From Desulfuromonadales bacterium (lineage in GTDB: Bacteria > Desulfobacterota > Desulfuromonadia > Desulfuromonadales > JACZKF01), in NCBI GenBank assembly GCA_014860175.1, contig JACZKF010000260.1:1-21795 (forward strand): a stretch of 21,795 nt of DNA, read 5' to 3'. Position numbers and translations under genes: made by a program. Every line of letters begins with the position of its first letter. Within the stretch, counting starts at the first letter, position 1. Positions 1 to 6,638 of the stretch are shown here, one piece after another. Below the pieces are notes generated by a model. It was not told the DNA's origin. It worked only from the letters and a program-made list of their open reading frames with translations, and made no database searches.

Positions 1-1119
1 GTTGGTCCCCAGCTTGACATTGGTGAAGTCCTTGTCGATCCCCAGCAGCGCCTGGTAGTAGTCGTGCTCGCTGTAGCCGCGCATCTTCCCCCCGGGGCCG
101 AAGTCGCCCATGTCGGCGAAGTTCTGCCCGTCGGTGTAGGAGGCCTCGCCGCGAAACACTGCGTTGACCGAATCGAGGAAGGTGTTGAAGGAGGCGCCGT
201 AGGTCTTGGTCTCGGGGTGCTTGAAGTAGACCGTGCCGGTGGCGGCGGTGCTCAGGTCGAGTACGCCAGCGTCCTGGATCCCCTTGAAGTAGTACAAAAA
301 GGCGGTCGAGTCGGCCCAGGAGGCGCCGAGCCGGGCCCCGTACTCCATGTTGTCGAGGTTGCTGGAGGGGACGTCCTCCTTGATGGTCAGACCCTGCAGC
401 CCCTTGAAGAAGAAGGCGTAAGGGGCGTCATAGGTGCCGTCCAGAGGGGCAAAGATGTTGGGGCGCACATCGGGGATCGCCAACAGCTGCAGGCCGATGC
501 TGTGGAACGGGCCGACCTGGTTGCGCGTCAGCTCGAGCTTGCCCATCCACAGCGGGTTGGCCAGATCCTCGGGGTTGTCGAAGAACATCAGGAAGCGGTT
601 GTCCTGCGGGTTGACGATGTTCATCAGGTTGAAGCCGTCGGCCTCCCCCCACTGCACCACCTGGCGCCCGATGCGCAGGTCGGCGACGCTCTGCCCCCAT
701 TCGCCGCGAAAGTCGACGAAGGCTTCGCGCAGGTCGTTCTCCCACTTGAGGTCGTCGCGGCCGTACTCGAAGTCGTCGGGCGACTTCTCGCGCACCGTCG
801 AGAAGCGATCCTGGCGCACATCGAAGATGGCGTCGTAGGCGCCGCGGTAGACGAGGTAGAACTTCTCCAGGCGCACCGGCGGCTTGCCGGTCGGGTACTC
901 GGGGGTGATTTCGACGTCGAACTTCAGTTCGTTGCGCCACTGGACCCCTTCGGCCTTGTCCATGACGCCGTTTTGGAAGCCGTTGTTGTCGCGCAGCACG
1001 AAAGTCGACTGCACGCGCCCCTTGAAGTCGACGCCGATGGCGAAGCTGTCGACGGGCGGCAGCGCCAAGGCAAGCGCCGTGCCCAGGAGTATCGTTGTAT
1101 GGCCTAAGGCAAATCGCAT
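1..1119 (-). CDS. DUF1302 family outer-membrane protein (3' end outside window)
   Basis: The first 373 codons are present and the frame is open to the left edge, so the C-terminus is missing. Family members usually run to roughly 500-650 residues. The ATG at 1119 follows an AAGGGAGG ribosome site. Residues 1-26 form a signal peptide (basic start, Leu/Ala-rich core, cleavage near SFA). The mature part is rich in aromatic and charged residues in alternating strands, with RVQSTFVLRDNNGFQNG near the start and a LRIGRQVVQWGEADGFNLMN stretch around residue 150. These are typical of DUF1302, which is predicted to form an outer-membrane beta barrel. DUF1302 and DUF1329 genes are regularly paired, as here (95 nt apart), often near genes for hydrophobic-substrate catabolism. 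A role in passing the substrate across the outer membrane is inferred. Family assignment is strong; function is not known. Confidence 0.85.
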   Translation of the reverse strand, partial: MRFALGHTTILLGTALALALPPVDSFAIGVDFKGRVQSTFVLRDNNGFQNGVMDKAEGVQWRNELKFDVEITPEYPTGKPPVRLEKFYLVYRGAYDAIFDVRQDRFSTVREKSPDDFEYGRDDLKWENDLREAFVDFRGEWGQSVADLRIGRQVVQWGEADGFNLMNIVNPQDNRFLMFFDNPEDLANPLWMGKLELTRNQVGPFHSIGLQLLAIPDVRPNIFAPLDGTYDAPYAFFFKGLQGLTIKEDVPSSNLDNMEYGARLGASWADSTAFLYYFKGIQDAGVLDLSTAATGTVYFKHPETKTYGASFNTFLDSVNAVFRGEASYTDGQNFADMGDFGPGGKMRGYSEHDYYQALLGIDKDFTNVKLGTN

Positions 1120-1160
1120 GTATGTCCTCCCTTGAGATAGCGATGGTTGCGGCCTTTCCC

Positions 1161-1182
1161 CTCCCGGTCGTGCGACCGGGAG
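1161..1182 (-). other. Intercistronic hairpin between the DUF1329 and DUF1302 genes
   Basis: A perfect inverted repeat, CTCCCGGTCG (1161-1170) and CGACCGGGAG (1173-1182), lies in the 95-nt gap. No U-run follows it on the minus strand, so a complete intrinsic terminator is unlikely. It may stabilise the upstream mRNA or lower expression of the distal gene. It also resembles a dyad operator (GGTCG-N2-CGACC). The structure is visible; the role is inferred. Confidence 0.55.
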
Positions 1183-1214
1183 AGGCAAGGTGCAAGCCTG
1201 CGCATGTCAGTTGA

Positions 1215-2561
1215 TTACTTGCTCTGCACACCCATGGAGGTCGGCATGAACATCGTCGGCTTGACCCCCGGATCGAAATAGGCGTTTTCCAGCTTGCCCT
1301 TCGGGTGCGCACCGAAAATGCTCTGGGACGACGCATGGTCGGTCTTGTCGTCGATGACGACATAGCCGGTCGCCGTCGAGATGGTGACCTTGTTCGCCCA
1401 GGCGGCCGGGACGTAGGAGACCATCAGCGTCTTCCAGTACTGGCCGGCGCGGTCATTGACGTACTTGTAGATGAAGCCGGCCTCCGGATCGAGATAGAGA
1501 TGGGTGAGGCCGTAGTTGTAGTAGCGGTCCTTGGCGTTCACCTCGATGATGTACATCTTCCGGGGCACGTAGACGAAGTCGGTCGGGGCCCAGGGGGCGC
1601 CTTTCCAGCCGGGCACTTCAAAACCGAAGAGCGGGCCGGCCAGGTTGTCCGGGTTGCGCCAGGAGCCGTCGGTATGCTTGCGGAACTTGGCCGGTCCTTC
1701 CGTCGCCCACTTCATCACTGGCATCAGGACGGTCTTCTCCCCGATGACTTTCCAGTTCATGCTTTCCACCTTGCCGGCGAAGGCGAAGGCGTCGTCGTTG
1801 ACGAAGTCGGAGCCGAGAAAGGGGCTCGAGCGGTTGGCGCCCGAGGTCTTCTTCACCCGCCGGATAGCCGGGACGTAGGCCCAGAGGTCATCGGCATCGC
1901 TGTTGATGTAGCGGTAGGTAAGGTTGAGGATGCCGGAGACGTCATACGGCTGGGTCACCTTGACATACTCGTTGAAAATCGTACCGGCCGGGTTCGCCGT
2001 CTTGCCGTCCGGGCGATTCCAGAAATAGTTCAGGTACCACCGGCCGGAAACCGTCCGCTCCAGTCCCGCTTTCCGTCCGACCCAGTAGGTGTGCCAGTCG
2101 CACCAGTAGTTGCCGACGCGGGCGAAGTTGAGTACCTGGTTGTAGGCGAGTTTCTGCCCCGCTTTCGGATCGTTCTTCCAGTCGATGCTCGGGAACGGCT
2201 CGCCTTCCACATAGACCGGCTGCTTGCCGGTCGCGTTGTCGATCAGCTGCCCCTGTTCGTTGACATCGTACTTGCCGGCATTGCCGGCGCTGGTCTTCTT
2301 GTATTCCGCGTCCGGCCCGTATTCCCACTTCATCTCATCGATGTCGAGAATGAAGTCCCCCTTCTTCACGTAATTGACCACCGAGGGAGGAAGCAGGTCC
2401 TTGACCTTCTCCCAGTTGGAGTTGTCGATGCGATCGCCCGGTTTCACCGGAATCTGTTGAAACAGCGCCGCCTGATCTTCTTTCCACCCTGCCAGGGCAT
2501 TGCCTGCAAGCAACAAGGCAAGTGATGCAGCCGACAGCAACACCATCATTTTCCGTTTCAT
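1215..2561 (-). CDS. DUF1329 family periplasmic protein
   Basis: The product has 448 residues. The chosen ATG at 2561 sits behind GGGGAGG and opens a clear signal peptide (MKRKMM, then a Leu/Ala core, cleavage after AGNALA). The longer open frame upstream lacks this logic. The mature protein matches DUF1329, about 450 residues: Trp/Tyr-rich, with YDVSGILNLTYRYIN, a DDLWAYVPAIRRVKK segment and a GSDFVNDDAFAFAGK segment near residue 215. DUF1329 proteins are thought to have a LolB-like lipid-binding fold and act in the periplasm with DUF1302 partners. Binding or transfer of a hydrophobic substrate is inferred. It is followed by the DUF1302 gene and preceded by a promoter region with an operator-like palindrome. 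Confidence 0.88.
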   Translation of the reverse strand: MKRKMMVLLSAASLALLLAGNALAGWKEDQAALFQQIPVKPGDRIDNSNWEKVKDLLPPSVVNYVKKGDFILDIDEMKWEYGPDAEYKKTSAGNAGKYDVNEQGQLIDNATGKQPVYVEGEPFPSIDWKNDPKAGQKLAYNQVLNFARVGNYWCDWHTYWVGRKAGLERTVSGRWYLNYFWNRPDGKTANPAGTIFNEYVKVTQPYDVSGILNLTYRYINSDADDLWAYVPAIRRVKKTSGANRSSPFLGSDFVNDDAFAFAGKVESMNWKVIGEKTVLMPVMKWATEGPAKFRKHTDGSWRNPDNLAGPLFGFEVPGWKGAPWAPTDFVYVPRKMYIIEVNAKDRYYNYGLTHLYLDPEAGFIYKYVNDRAGQYWKTLMVSYVPAAWANKVTISTATGYVVIDDKTDHASSQSIFGAHPKGKLENAYFDPGVKPTMFMPTSMGVQSK

Positions 2562-2731
2562 TGGCCTCCCCTTTCTCCCTTTCACGTTGGACGTTAATAC
2601 CGACCACGCCTGCAGCATCGACCGTAACGGCCGGAGCGTGGAACGAATCGAGCGGTGGTGATTTAACCGAACGTTCGAGATAAGCAATGGCGAAAAAATT
2701 CCTCCCCTTCCGCCCTCCCGGGCAGAATCGG
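2562..2731 (-). promoter_or_regulatory. Promoter region of the DUF1329-DUF1302 pair
   Basis: This 170-bp gap separates the Fe-S protein stop from the DUF1329 start. On the minus strand, a short GC stem (GCCC-GGGA-GGGC, about 2712-2723) lies upstream of a six-T run, which may be a weak terminator for the Fe-S gene. A TTGCTT (-35-like) and TTAAAT (-10-like) pair then flanks the palindrome listed separately, with 15-16 nt spacing. The promoter elements are weak matches. The gap size and the palindrome support a separate transcription start for the outer-envelope pair. Confidence 0.4.
2665..2680. promoter_or_regulatory. Operator-like palindrome, site A
   Basis: AACCGAACGTTCGAGA is centred at 2672/2673 on the perfect 10-bp palindrome CGAACGTTCG. 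It lies about 105 nt upstream of the DUF1329 start, between candidate -35 and -10 elements. It aligns in register with three other sites (centres 4244, 6257 and 17886) to a consensus AAACGAMCGTTCGWTA. This size and symmetry are typical of TetR-family operators, but no TetR gene is in the window. Confidence 0.6.
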
Positions 2732-3766
2732 CTAAGGAATGAGGTTCGGGTTGACGCTCGGAATGTACTCGGGGGGACGCACCACCGCCAGGGTGAGCGC
2801 CTCGGGTTTGCAGGTCAGGACGCAGGCGCCGCAGCCCCAGCACTGCTCGGCATCGACCACGGCCCGCTGCTTCTTCGAGCCGGGGATCTTCTCCATGGTG
2901 ATGGCGTCGAACTGGCAGCGCTTAACACACTTCTGGCAGCCGGTGCAGGTCTCGTTGTTGACCGTCGCCTCGAACCGGCTCTTGGCCAGACCTTCCTTGA
3001 GCTGCCCCTCGCGCTTGAGCGGGTCGATGACGACGCAGCAGCAGCCGCAACAGTAGCAGAGATACTCCAGGTGCTCGAGGTTGGCGACGTTGGCGACCAT
3101 CGGTACCAGGCCGGCCTCCTCCGCCTCCTCCGCCGTCTTGAAGACCTGCTCCACCGTTACCTCCTCGGCGGCGCCGCGCAGCACCGCGTAATCGGCCCGG
3201 CCGTTGAACTGGACACAGACGTGGCGCGGCAGATCACAGGCGTCGACCATGATCCGGCAGCAGCAGTCGCGCACGGTCGAGGTTTTCGAGGCCTTGATGA
3301 TCTCGTGGATGTCTTCCCAGGGGAGAAGCTCCACATCCTTGGGAACCGCCTTGCGGGCCGGGACGATCCGGAGCATGAGGGGCTGGGTGTTGACGAACCA
3401 GCTGGTCAGCTCATGCTGCAGGACGGTGTCGTAGTACTCTTTCCACAGCCGGTGCAGTTCGGGGGTGACGAACTGCGGCGCACTGGCCAGGACCTCGTCC
3501 CGCAGCAGGGCAATCTCATGATAGAAGACAGGCCCTTTCGGGGTCGGATGGACCAGCCCCCGCTCCATCAGGTTGTGAATCCGTTTGGCCACCGCGGCTT
3601 CGGTGAGGCCGAACTGCTTGGCCAGGGCGGCAGCGGAAGCCGGCAGGGCCAGGATGAACTCGGCCTCCTCCGGCGTCATCGCCTCGGCCAGCAGGCGCAG
3701 GAAGAGCTCCGAATGGTCCGCCGGCGGCAGGGTGGTCTTGGCCAATTTTGCGTAGATTTCGTTCAT
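2732..3766 (-). CDS. Winged-helix plus multi-cluster 4Fe-4S ferredoxin-like protein
   Basis: The product has 344 residues. The ATG at 3766 is preferred because AGAGG lies 8 nt upstream; an ATG 24 nt further out has no ribosome site. Residues about 35-85 look like a MarR/ArsR-type winged helix (LAKQFGLTEAAVAKRIHNLM). A cysteine-rich middle follows: DCCCRIMVDAC with C168-170, C177 and C184, then LCYCCGCCC with C237, C239, C240 and C242-244. The C-terminus has two classical CxxCxxCxxxC motifs (C274/277/280/284 and C309/312/315/319) for two [4Fe-4S] clusters. No signal peptide is visible, so it is probably a cytoplasmic electron carrier. It sits 61 nt after the small barrel gene in the FAD-dehydrogenase block and could take electrons from that enzyme. 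Proteins of this layout occur in anaerobic Desulfobacterota, but I know of no established function. Confidence 0.8.
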   Translation of the reverse strand: MNEIYAKLAKTTLPPADHSELFLRLLAEAMTPEEAEFILALPASAAALAKQFGLTEAAVAKRIHNLMERGLVHPTPKGPVFYHEIALLRDEVLASAPQFVTPELHRLWKEYYDTVLQHELTSWFVNTQPLMLRIVPARKAVPKDVELLPWEDIHEIIKASKTSTVRDCCCRIMVDACDLPRHVCVQFNGRADYAVLRGAAEEVTVEQVFKTAEEAEEAGLVPMVANVANLEHLEYLCYCCGCCCVVIDPLKREGQLKEGLAKSRFEATVNNETCTGCQKCVKRCQFDAITMEKIPGSKKQRAVVDAEQCWGCGACVLTCKPEALTLAVVRPPEYIPSVNPNLIP

Positions 3767-3827
3767 GATTTTGCCTCTTCTTACATCCATCCGACGGCTG
3801 CGGAGTGGCTGCGGTTGGTGTGAGTCG

Positions 3828-4166
3828 TCAGCGCTTGGCGACCAGACGGTCGGTGATCGCCTCCCAGAGGGCGCCGGTGAGATCGTCGGTCCTCAGCGCA
3901 TCGGACATGACCATTTCCGGAGCCCGATGGCCAAGTTCCGCCAGGACAGCTTCCGGAGTGTCGGTCTCGACTTCGTAGATGATGAGATAGCGGTGCTGGG
4001 CTGTCGGCCCCATGGCACCATGTTCGGTCAAACGATAGCGGGTCGCCGCGACAAACCCCGGAACCTGCAGCACGTCGGGCACGTGCTGCCCGGTGTACCA
4101 GGCGTTGTATTCGTCGTCGCGCCCCTCAACGGCATTGGTGAAGAAAACGTAGCTGTATTTTCCCAT
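3828..4166 (-). CDS. Small dimeric alpha-beta barrel (EthD/Dabb-like) protein
   Basis: The product has 112 residues. The ATG at 4166 follows GGAGGAG; the longer open frame to 4304 lacks a ribosome site and runs through the promoter. MGKYSYVFFTNAVEGRDDEY is followed by NAWYTGQHVPDVLQVPGFVA, the typical first strand and helix of EthD/Dabb ferredoxin-fold proteins, with the recurring WYxxxHxPDVLxVPGF pattern. H28 within it is often an active-site or ligand residue in relatives. Such proteins act as monooxygenases, cyclases or isomerases, or bind small ligands. In an anaerobic setting, isomerase or binding roles are more likely than oxygenase. It is first after its own promoter and is followed by the Fe-S protein. 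Confidence 0.75.
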   Translation of the reverse strand: MGKYSYVFFTNAVEGRDDEYNAWYTGQHVPDVLQVPGFVAATRYRLTEHGAMGPTAQHRYLIIYEVETDTPEAVLAELGHRAPEMVMSDALRTDDLTGALWEAITDRLVAKR

Positions 4167-4236
4167 GCACTCCTCCGTCTGCCCCAGGACTTCCCTCGTG
4201 AATCGGGCCCGAACCGGGTACGCTTCTGTGGCCACT

Positions 4237-4252
4237 AAACAACCGGTCGGAC
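4237..4252. promoter_or_regulatory. Operator-like palindrome, site D
   Basis: AAACAACCGGTCGGAC is an imperfect dyad centred at 4244/4245. It shares ACTAAAC plus ACCG-TCG with site B (6250-6265) in the same register. It lies immediately downstream of the candidate -10 box for the small barrel gene, where a bound repressor would block transcription initiation. It is the most divergent of the four sites. Confidence 0.45.
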
Positions 4253-4254
4253 GA

Positions 4255-4283
4255 TGTATAACACTGTTATTTTTTTTTCGCAA
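4255..4283 (-). promoter_or_regulatory. Candidate sigma-70 promoter for the small barrel and Fe-S genes
   Basis: On the minus strand, TTGCGA (4283-4278) and TATACA (4260-4255) are separated by 17 nt that include a nine-A run. Each hexamer matches four of six consensus bases. The start codon is about 90 nt downstream. Site D abuts the -10 box. Confidence 0.45.
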
Positions 4284-4444
4284 ACCTTTTCGCCCGCCTT
4301 CCATCGAGGTGGTTCAGGGCATCAGAACTTGGCCTGGAAGGCGGATGAAATTGACAGATAAAACAGATATTCATGTCCGTTTCCCACCGGCGGAAAAATC
4401 CTTAGTATCCTGCTTCGTATCTTCATCTGCCGATGCAGGCGATG

Positions 4445-4470
4445 GGGGAGGGGGTGCCGACCCCCTCCCC
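4445..4470 (-). terminator. Strong GC hairpin after the FAD dehydrogenase gene
   Basis: A perfect 11-bp stem, GGGGAGGGGGT (4445-4455) and ACCCCCTCCCC (4460-4470), has a 4-nt loop. It begins 7 nt past the stop codon of the FAD gene. No long U-run follows on the minus strand, so it may be a U-poor terminator or a 3' end stabiliser. Its placement between that gene and the next promoter supports a transcript boundary. Confidence 0.6.
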
Positions 4471-4476
4471 TTTGGC

Positions 4477-6135
4477 TCATGCCGCTTCTTGTTTTTGCCT
4501 CTTGGCTTCGGCGGCGGCATGAATCCCCGCCAGATAACCGAAGGTCATGGCGGTGCCGATCACCCCGCCACCCCCGTAGTAGGCCGGGCCGGAGACCCCG
4601 GCGGCGGCGTTGCCGGCGGCATACAGGCCGGGGATGATGTTGCCCCAGACATCGAGCACCTGGGCGTCGTTGTTGGTCCGCGGCCCCCCCTTGGTCCCGA
4701 GGCTCCCGGGATAGAGCGGGATGGCATAAAAGGGTGCTTTTTCGATCGTACCAAGCACCGGGTGCGGGGTCGTCTTGTCGCCGACGAACCGGTCATAGGC
4801 GCTGTCGCCGCGGCCGAAGTCCTTGTCTTTACCGGCGCGGGCGAAGCCGTTGAAGCGCCCCACCGTCTCCAGCAGACCCTCGGCATCGACCCCGATCTTG
4901 GCGGCCAGTTCCTCGAGGGTATCGGCCTTGACGAACCATTCCGGTTCGGGATCGTCCGGGGAAACCGCCATCAGGCTGTATTTCTCCCGGTACTGGGAGT
5001 CCGAGACGGCCCAGCAGGGGAGATTTCGGTGGCCGGTGCCGTTTTCGTTGACGTTGAAGAGCGGCTTGGCGACCTCGTTGTAGGTGGCCGCCTCGTTGAC
5101 GAAGCGCTTCCCCTGGCTGTTGACCAGGATGCAGTGCGGGGCGGTGCGCTCAGCGACGCAGAGATTGCTGTAGGGGCGACCTTCGTATTCATCCCCGGGG
5201 GTGTGCATCGACGGCATCCACCAGGCTTCGTTCATGTTGGCCAGATCGGCCCCCATCTCCGCCGCCATGATCAGGCCGTCCCCCTCGTTGAAGGGGGGCG
5301 TGTTCGGGTGGGTGATGATCCCCGGCAGGAACTTTGTCTGCAGTTCGACATTCCACTCGAACCCGCCGCAGGCGAGGACGACCCCCCCCTGGGCCTTGAT
5401 GAAGTAATCTCTCCCCTCCTTCTCCGCCCGCAGGCCGACGATACGGCCGTCTTCCCGAATCAGCTGCCGGCCGCGCGTTTCCAGGAGGATCGGAATATTG
5501 CGATCGAGGCAGGCCTTGAGCAGCCCGCCGATCAGGGCCTTGCCATGCACGACCTGCCCCTTGTCCATCCGCTCCATGATCAGTTCGACCGGCAGATTCT
5601 TGGCGTTGAGAAGGACCTTGAACACATGCCAGAGCTCTTCGCTGGTGACGCACCCCATGAAAGGGTAGAGCGGGTGGGAGCGCACCGTGTCGGTCCACTC
5701 GCCGAGGACGCTCAGATCGAAGGTCTGCGGCTCGATGGAGCGCCCGCCTTTCTTGGCCCCATTCTCCTCCGGATGGTAGTCGGGCATGGTCATCGGGGAG
5801 AAGCGGACCGGCGTGTGGCTCTCGATGTAGTCGACCATCTGGTGCCCCACATCGACGAAGGTCTCGACCAGAGCATCGGGGGCGCGACCATCGGTCAGCT
5901 TCTTGCAATAGGTCAGCGCCTCCTCCCGCGAATCGGTGGCGCCCACTTCCTTCATGTGCGAGTTCATCGGGATCCAGACGGCGCCGCCGGAAATGGCCGT
6001 CGTCCCACCCAGTTTGTCCGTTCTTTCGAGGATAACCACCCTGGTCCCCTGATCTTGGGCCAGGATCGCCGCGGTGAAGGCCGCGCCCCCCGACCCGACC
6101 ACCACGACATCCGCTTCATAGTCCCATTTGGTCAT
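4477..6135 (-). CDS. FAD-dependent dehydrogenase, KstD/fumarate-reductase flavoprotein family
   Basis: The product has 552 residues. The ATG at 6135 follows AGGGGAG. The N-terminus carries the Rossmann motif GSGGAAFTAA at residues 14-23, E37 at the strand end, and DKLGGTTAISGGAVWIP (40-56), which is typical of FAD_binding_2 enzymes. The C-terminus has GLYAAGNAAAGVSGPAYYGG and then TAMTFGYLAG (about 503-536). This is closer to 3-ketosteroid delta-1-dehydrogenases (YAAGN...SYxGxG...PAMTFGY) than to fumarate reductases, and the Tyr pair near 519-520 sits where KstD has a catalytic Tyr. There is no Tat or Sec signal and no heme domain, so it is cytoplasmic and likely passes electrons to a carrier. 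The expected reaction is alpha,beta-desaturation of a cyclic ketone, or the reverse. The steroid nature of the substrate is not established. Confidence 0.85.
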   Translation of the reverse strand: MTKWDYEADVVVVGSGGAAFTAAILAQDQGTRVVILERTDKLGGTTAISGGAVWIPMNSHMKEVGATDSREEALTYCKKLTDGRAPDALVETFVDVGHQMVDYIESHTPVRFSPMTMPDYHPEENGAKKGGRSIEPQTFDLSVLGEWTDTVRSHPLYPFMGCVTSEELWHVFKVLLNAKNLPVELIMERMDKGQVVHGKALIGGLLKACLDRNIPILLETRGRQLIREDGRIVGLRAEKEGRDYFIKAQGGVVLACGGFEWNVELQTKFLPGIITHPNTPPFNEGDGLIMAAEMGADLANMNEAWWMPSMHTPGDEYEGRPYSNLCVAERTAPHCILVNSQGKRFVNEAATYNEVAKPLFNVNENGTGHRNLPCWAVSDSQYREKYSLMAVSPDDPEPEWFVKADTLEELAAKIGVDAEGLLETVGRFNGFARAGKDKDFGRGDSAYDRFVGDKTTPHPVLGTIEKAPFYAIPLYPGSLGTKGGPRTNNDAQVLDVWGNIIPGLYAAGNAAAGVSGPAYYGGGGVIGTAMTFGYLAGIHAAAEAKRQKQEAA

Positions 6136-6200
6136 GTTTCATCTCCCCTAAGTGACCCAACCGAACGGATGCTCTGCCGGGGGCTGTGCTAAAAAATACG

Positions 6201-6215
6201 GAACCGATGCGGTTC
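6201..6215. promoter_or_regulatory. Short dyad near the FAD gene start
   Basis: GAACCG (6201-6206) and CGGTTC (6210-6215) flank a 3-nt spacer, about 66 nt upstream of the FAD dehydrogenase ATG. It could be a leader hairpin or a regulator half-site pair. It shares the ACCG element with the other operators but differs in spacing. Confidence 0.3.
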
Positions 6216-6249
6216 GCTTCTGGACCGAGGCGGGATATCCGCGTAAACT

Positions 6250-6265
6250 AAACGACCGTTCGTTA
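6250..6265. promoter_or_regulatory. Operator-like palindrome, site B
   Basis: AAACGACCGTTCGTTA has five-base arms AACGA (6251-6255) and TCGTT (6260-6264) around CCGT. It lies about 115 nt upstream of the FAD dehydrogenase start and matches sites A, C and D in register. Confidence 0.6.
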
Positions 6266-6311
6266 TTGACTCCGGAAATATCTCTGCCGGAAAGCAAAAC
6301 ATCGGTTGCTT

Positions 6312-6347
6312 TGCATCAGCACCTGCATCAGTACCTGCATCCGCAGG
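6312..6347. repeat. Three tandem 12-bp repeats in the divergent control region
   Basis: TGCATCAGCACC (6312-6323), TGCATCAGTACC (6324-6335) and TGCATCCGCAGG (6336-6347) are adjacent with no gaps. The first two differ at one base and the third is degenerate. The period is near one helical turn (12 bp). The position between divergent promoters suggests an array for a regulator, possibly upstream activating sites. They could also be a chance microduplication. Confidence 0.55.
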
Positions 6348-6520
6348 AGTTCCGTCTCGTCTCTGCCTGGCGTCTATTTACACAATAGGCAAGCCTTGTG
6401 CCATCAGGGCATCAAAGAAGGCCTGAGAAACTTAACCACCTGTTTATATTATTTTTTTTTATCATTCCGACGGGAGGCAGGCACAGCAACGCAGAGGTGA
6501 TTTTCAGCCCGGATTCCGTA

Positions 6521-6544
6521 ATATGTTGCGGATTCGCAACATAT
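6521..6544. promoter_or_regulatory. Perfect 24-bp palindrome upstream of the sigma-54 regulator
   Basis: ATATGTTGCG (6521-6530) and CGCAACATAT (6535-6544) flank the spacer GATT, with ten matching base pairs per arm. It ends 94 nt before the regulator ATG and about 26 nt before its TATAAT box, so a bound protein would touch the -35 region. Fis-type HTH activators recognise dyads of this kind, so it is a good candidate for autoregulation by the adjacent gene product. Confidence 0.65.
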
Positions 6545-6570
6545 CCCATATCATCAATAACGATGTTTTA

Positions 6571-6576
6571 TATAAT
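6571..6576 (+). promoter_or_regulatory. Candidate -10 box of the sigma-54 regulator gene
   Basis: A perfect TATAAT lies about 63 nt upstream of the regulator ATG. The best -35 at 17-nt spacing (ATATCA, 6548-6553) matches only three consensus bases, so activation or a weak promoter is expected. Confidence 0.45.
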
Positions 6577-6638
6577 CCAAAAAGGTCGCGTTTCCGCCCG
6601 GAGTTTTCGGGGGTCAAAGCATCACCGAGGAAGTGCCA

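Larger units (their letters stand above)
6136..6638. promoter_or_regulatory. Divergent control region between FAD gene and sigma-54 regulator
   Basis: This roughly 500-bp stretch is AT-richer than its surroundings and has no convincing gene; a 78-codon open frame at 6152-6388 lacks a ribosome site. From left to right it holds a GAACCG-N3-CGGTTC dyad (6201-6215), operator site B (6250-6265), three tandem 12-mers (6312-6347), A/T runs near 6447-6461, a 24-bp perfect palindrome (6521-6544) and a consensus TATAAT (6571-6576). I found no convincing -24/-12 sigma-54 promoter (GG-N10-GC with good flanks) reading toward the FAD gene. Confidence 0.6.

Noticed and set aside
428..1363. Minus-strand open frame of 311 codons over the DUF1302 gene.
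   Set aside because: It is an out-of-frame reading with Arg-rich, low-complexity sequence. The correct frame starts at 1119 with a ribosome site and signal peptide and runs off the window edge.
4165..6192. Long plus-strand open frame of 675 codons opposite the FAD dehydrogenase, and similar long plus-strand frames at 8724-10394, 12359-14182, 14157-16340 and 19727-21196.
   Set aside because: They are antisense shadows of GC-rich minus-strand genes: low-complexity Gly/Asp/Val/Leu-rich products, no recognisable domains and no ribosome sites, while the opposite strand encodes clear enzymes.
6152..6388. A 78-codon plus-strand open frame in the divergent control region.
   Set aside because: No ribosome site and no family resemblance. 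It runs through operator site B and the tandem 12-mers, whose HQHLHQYLH reading is a by-product of the DNA repeat.
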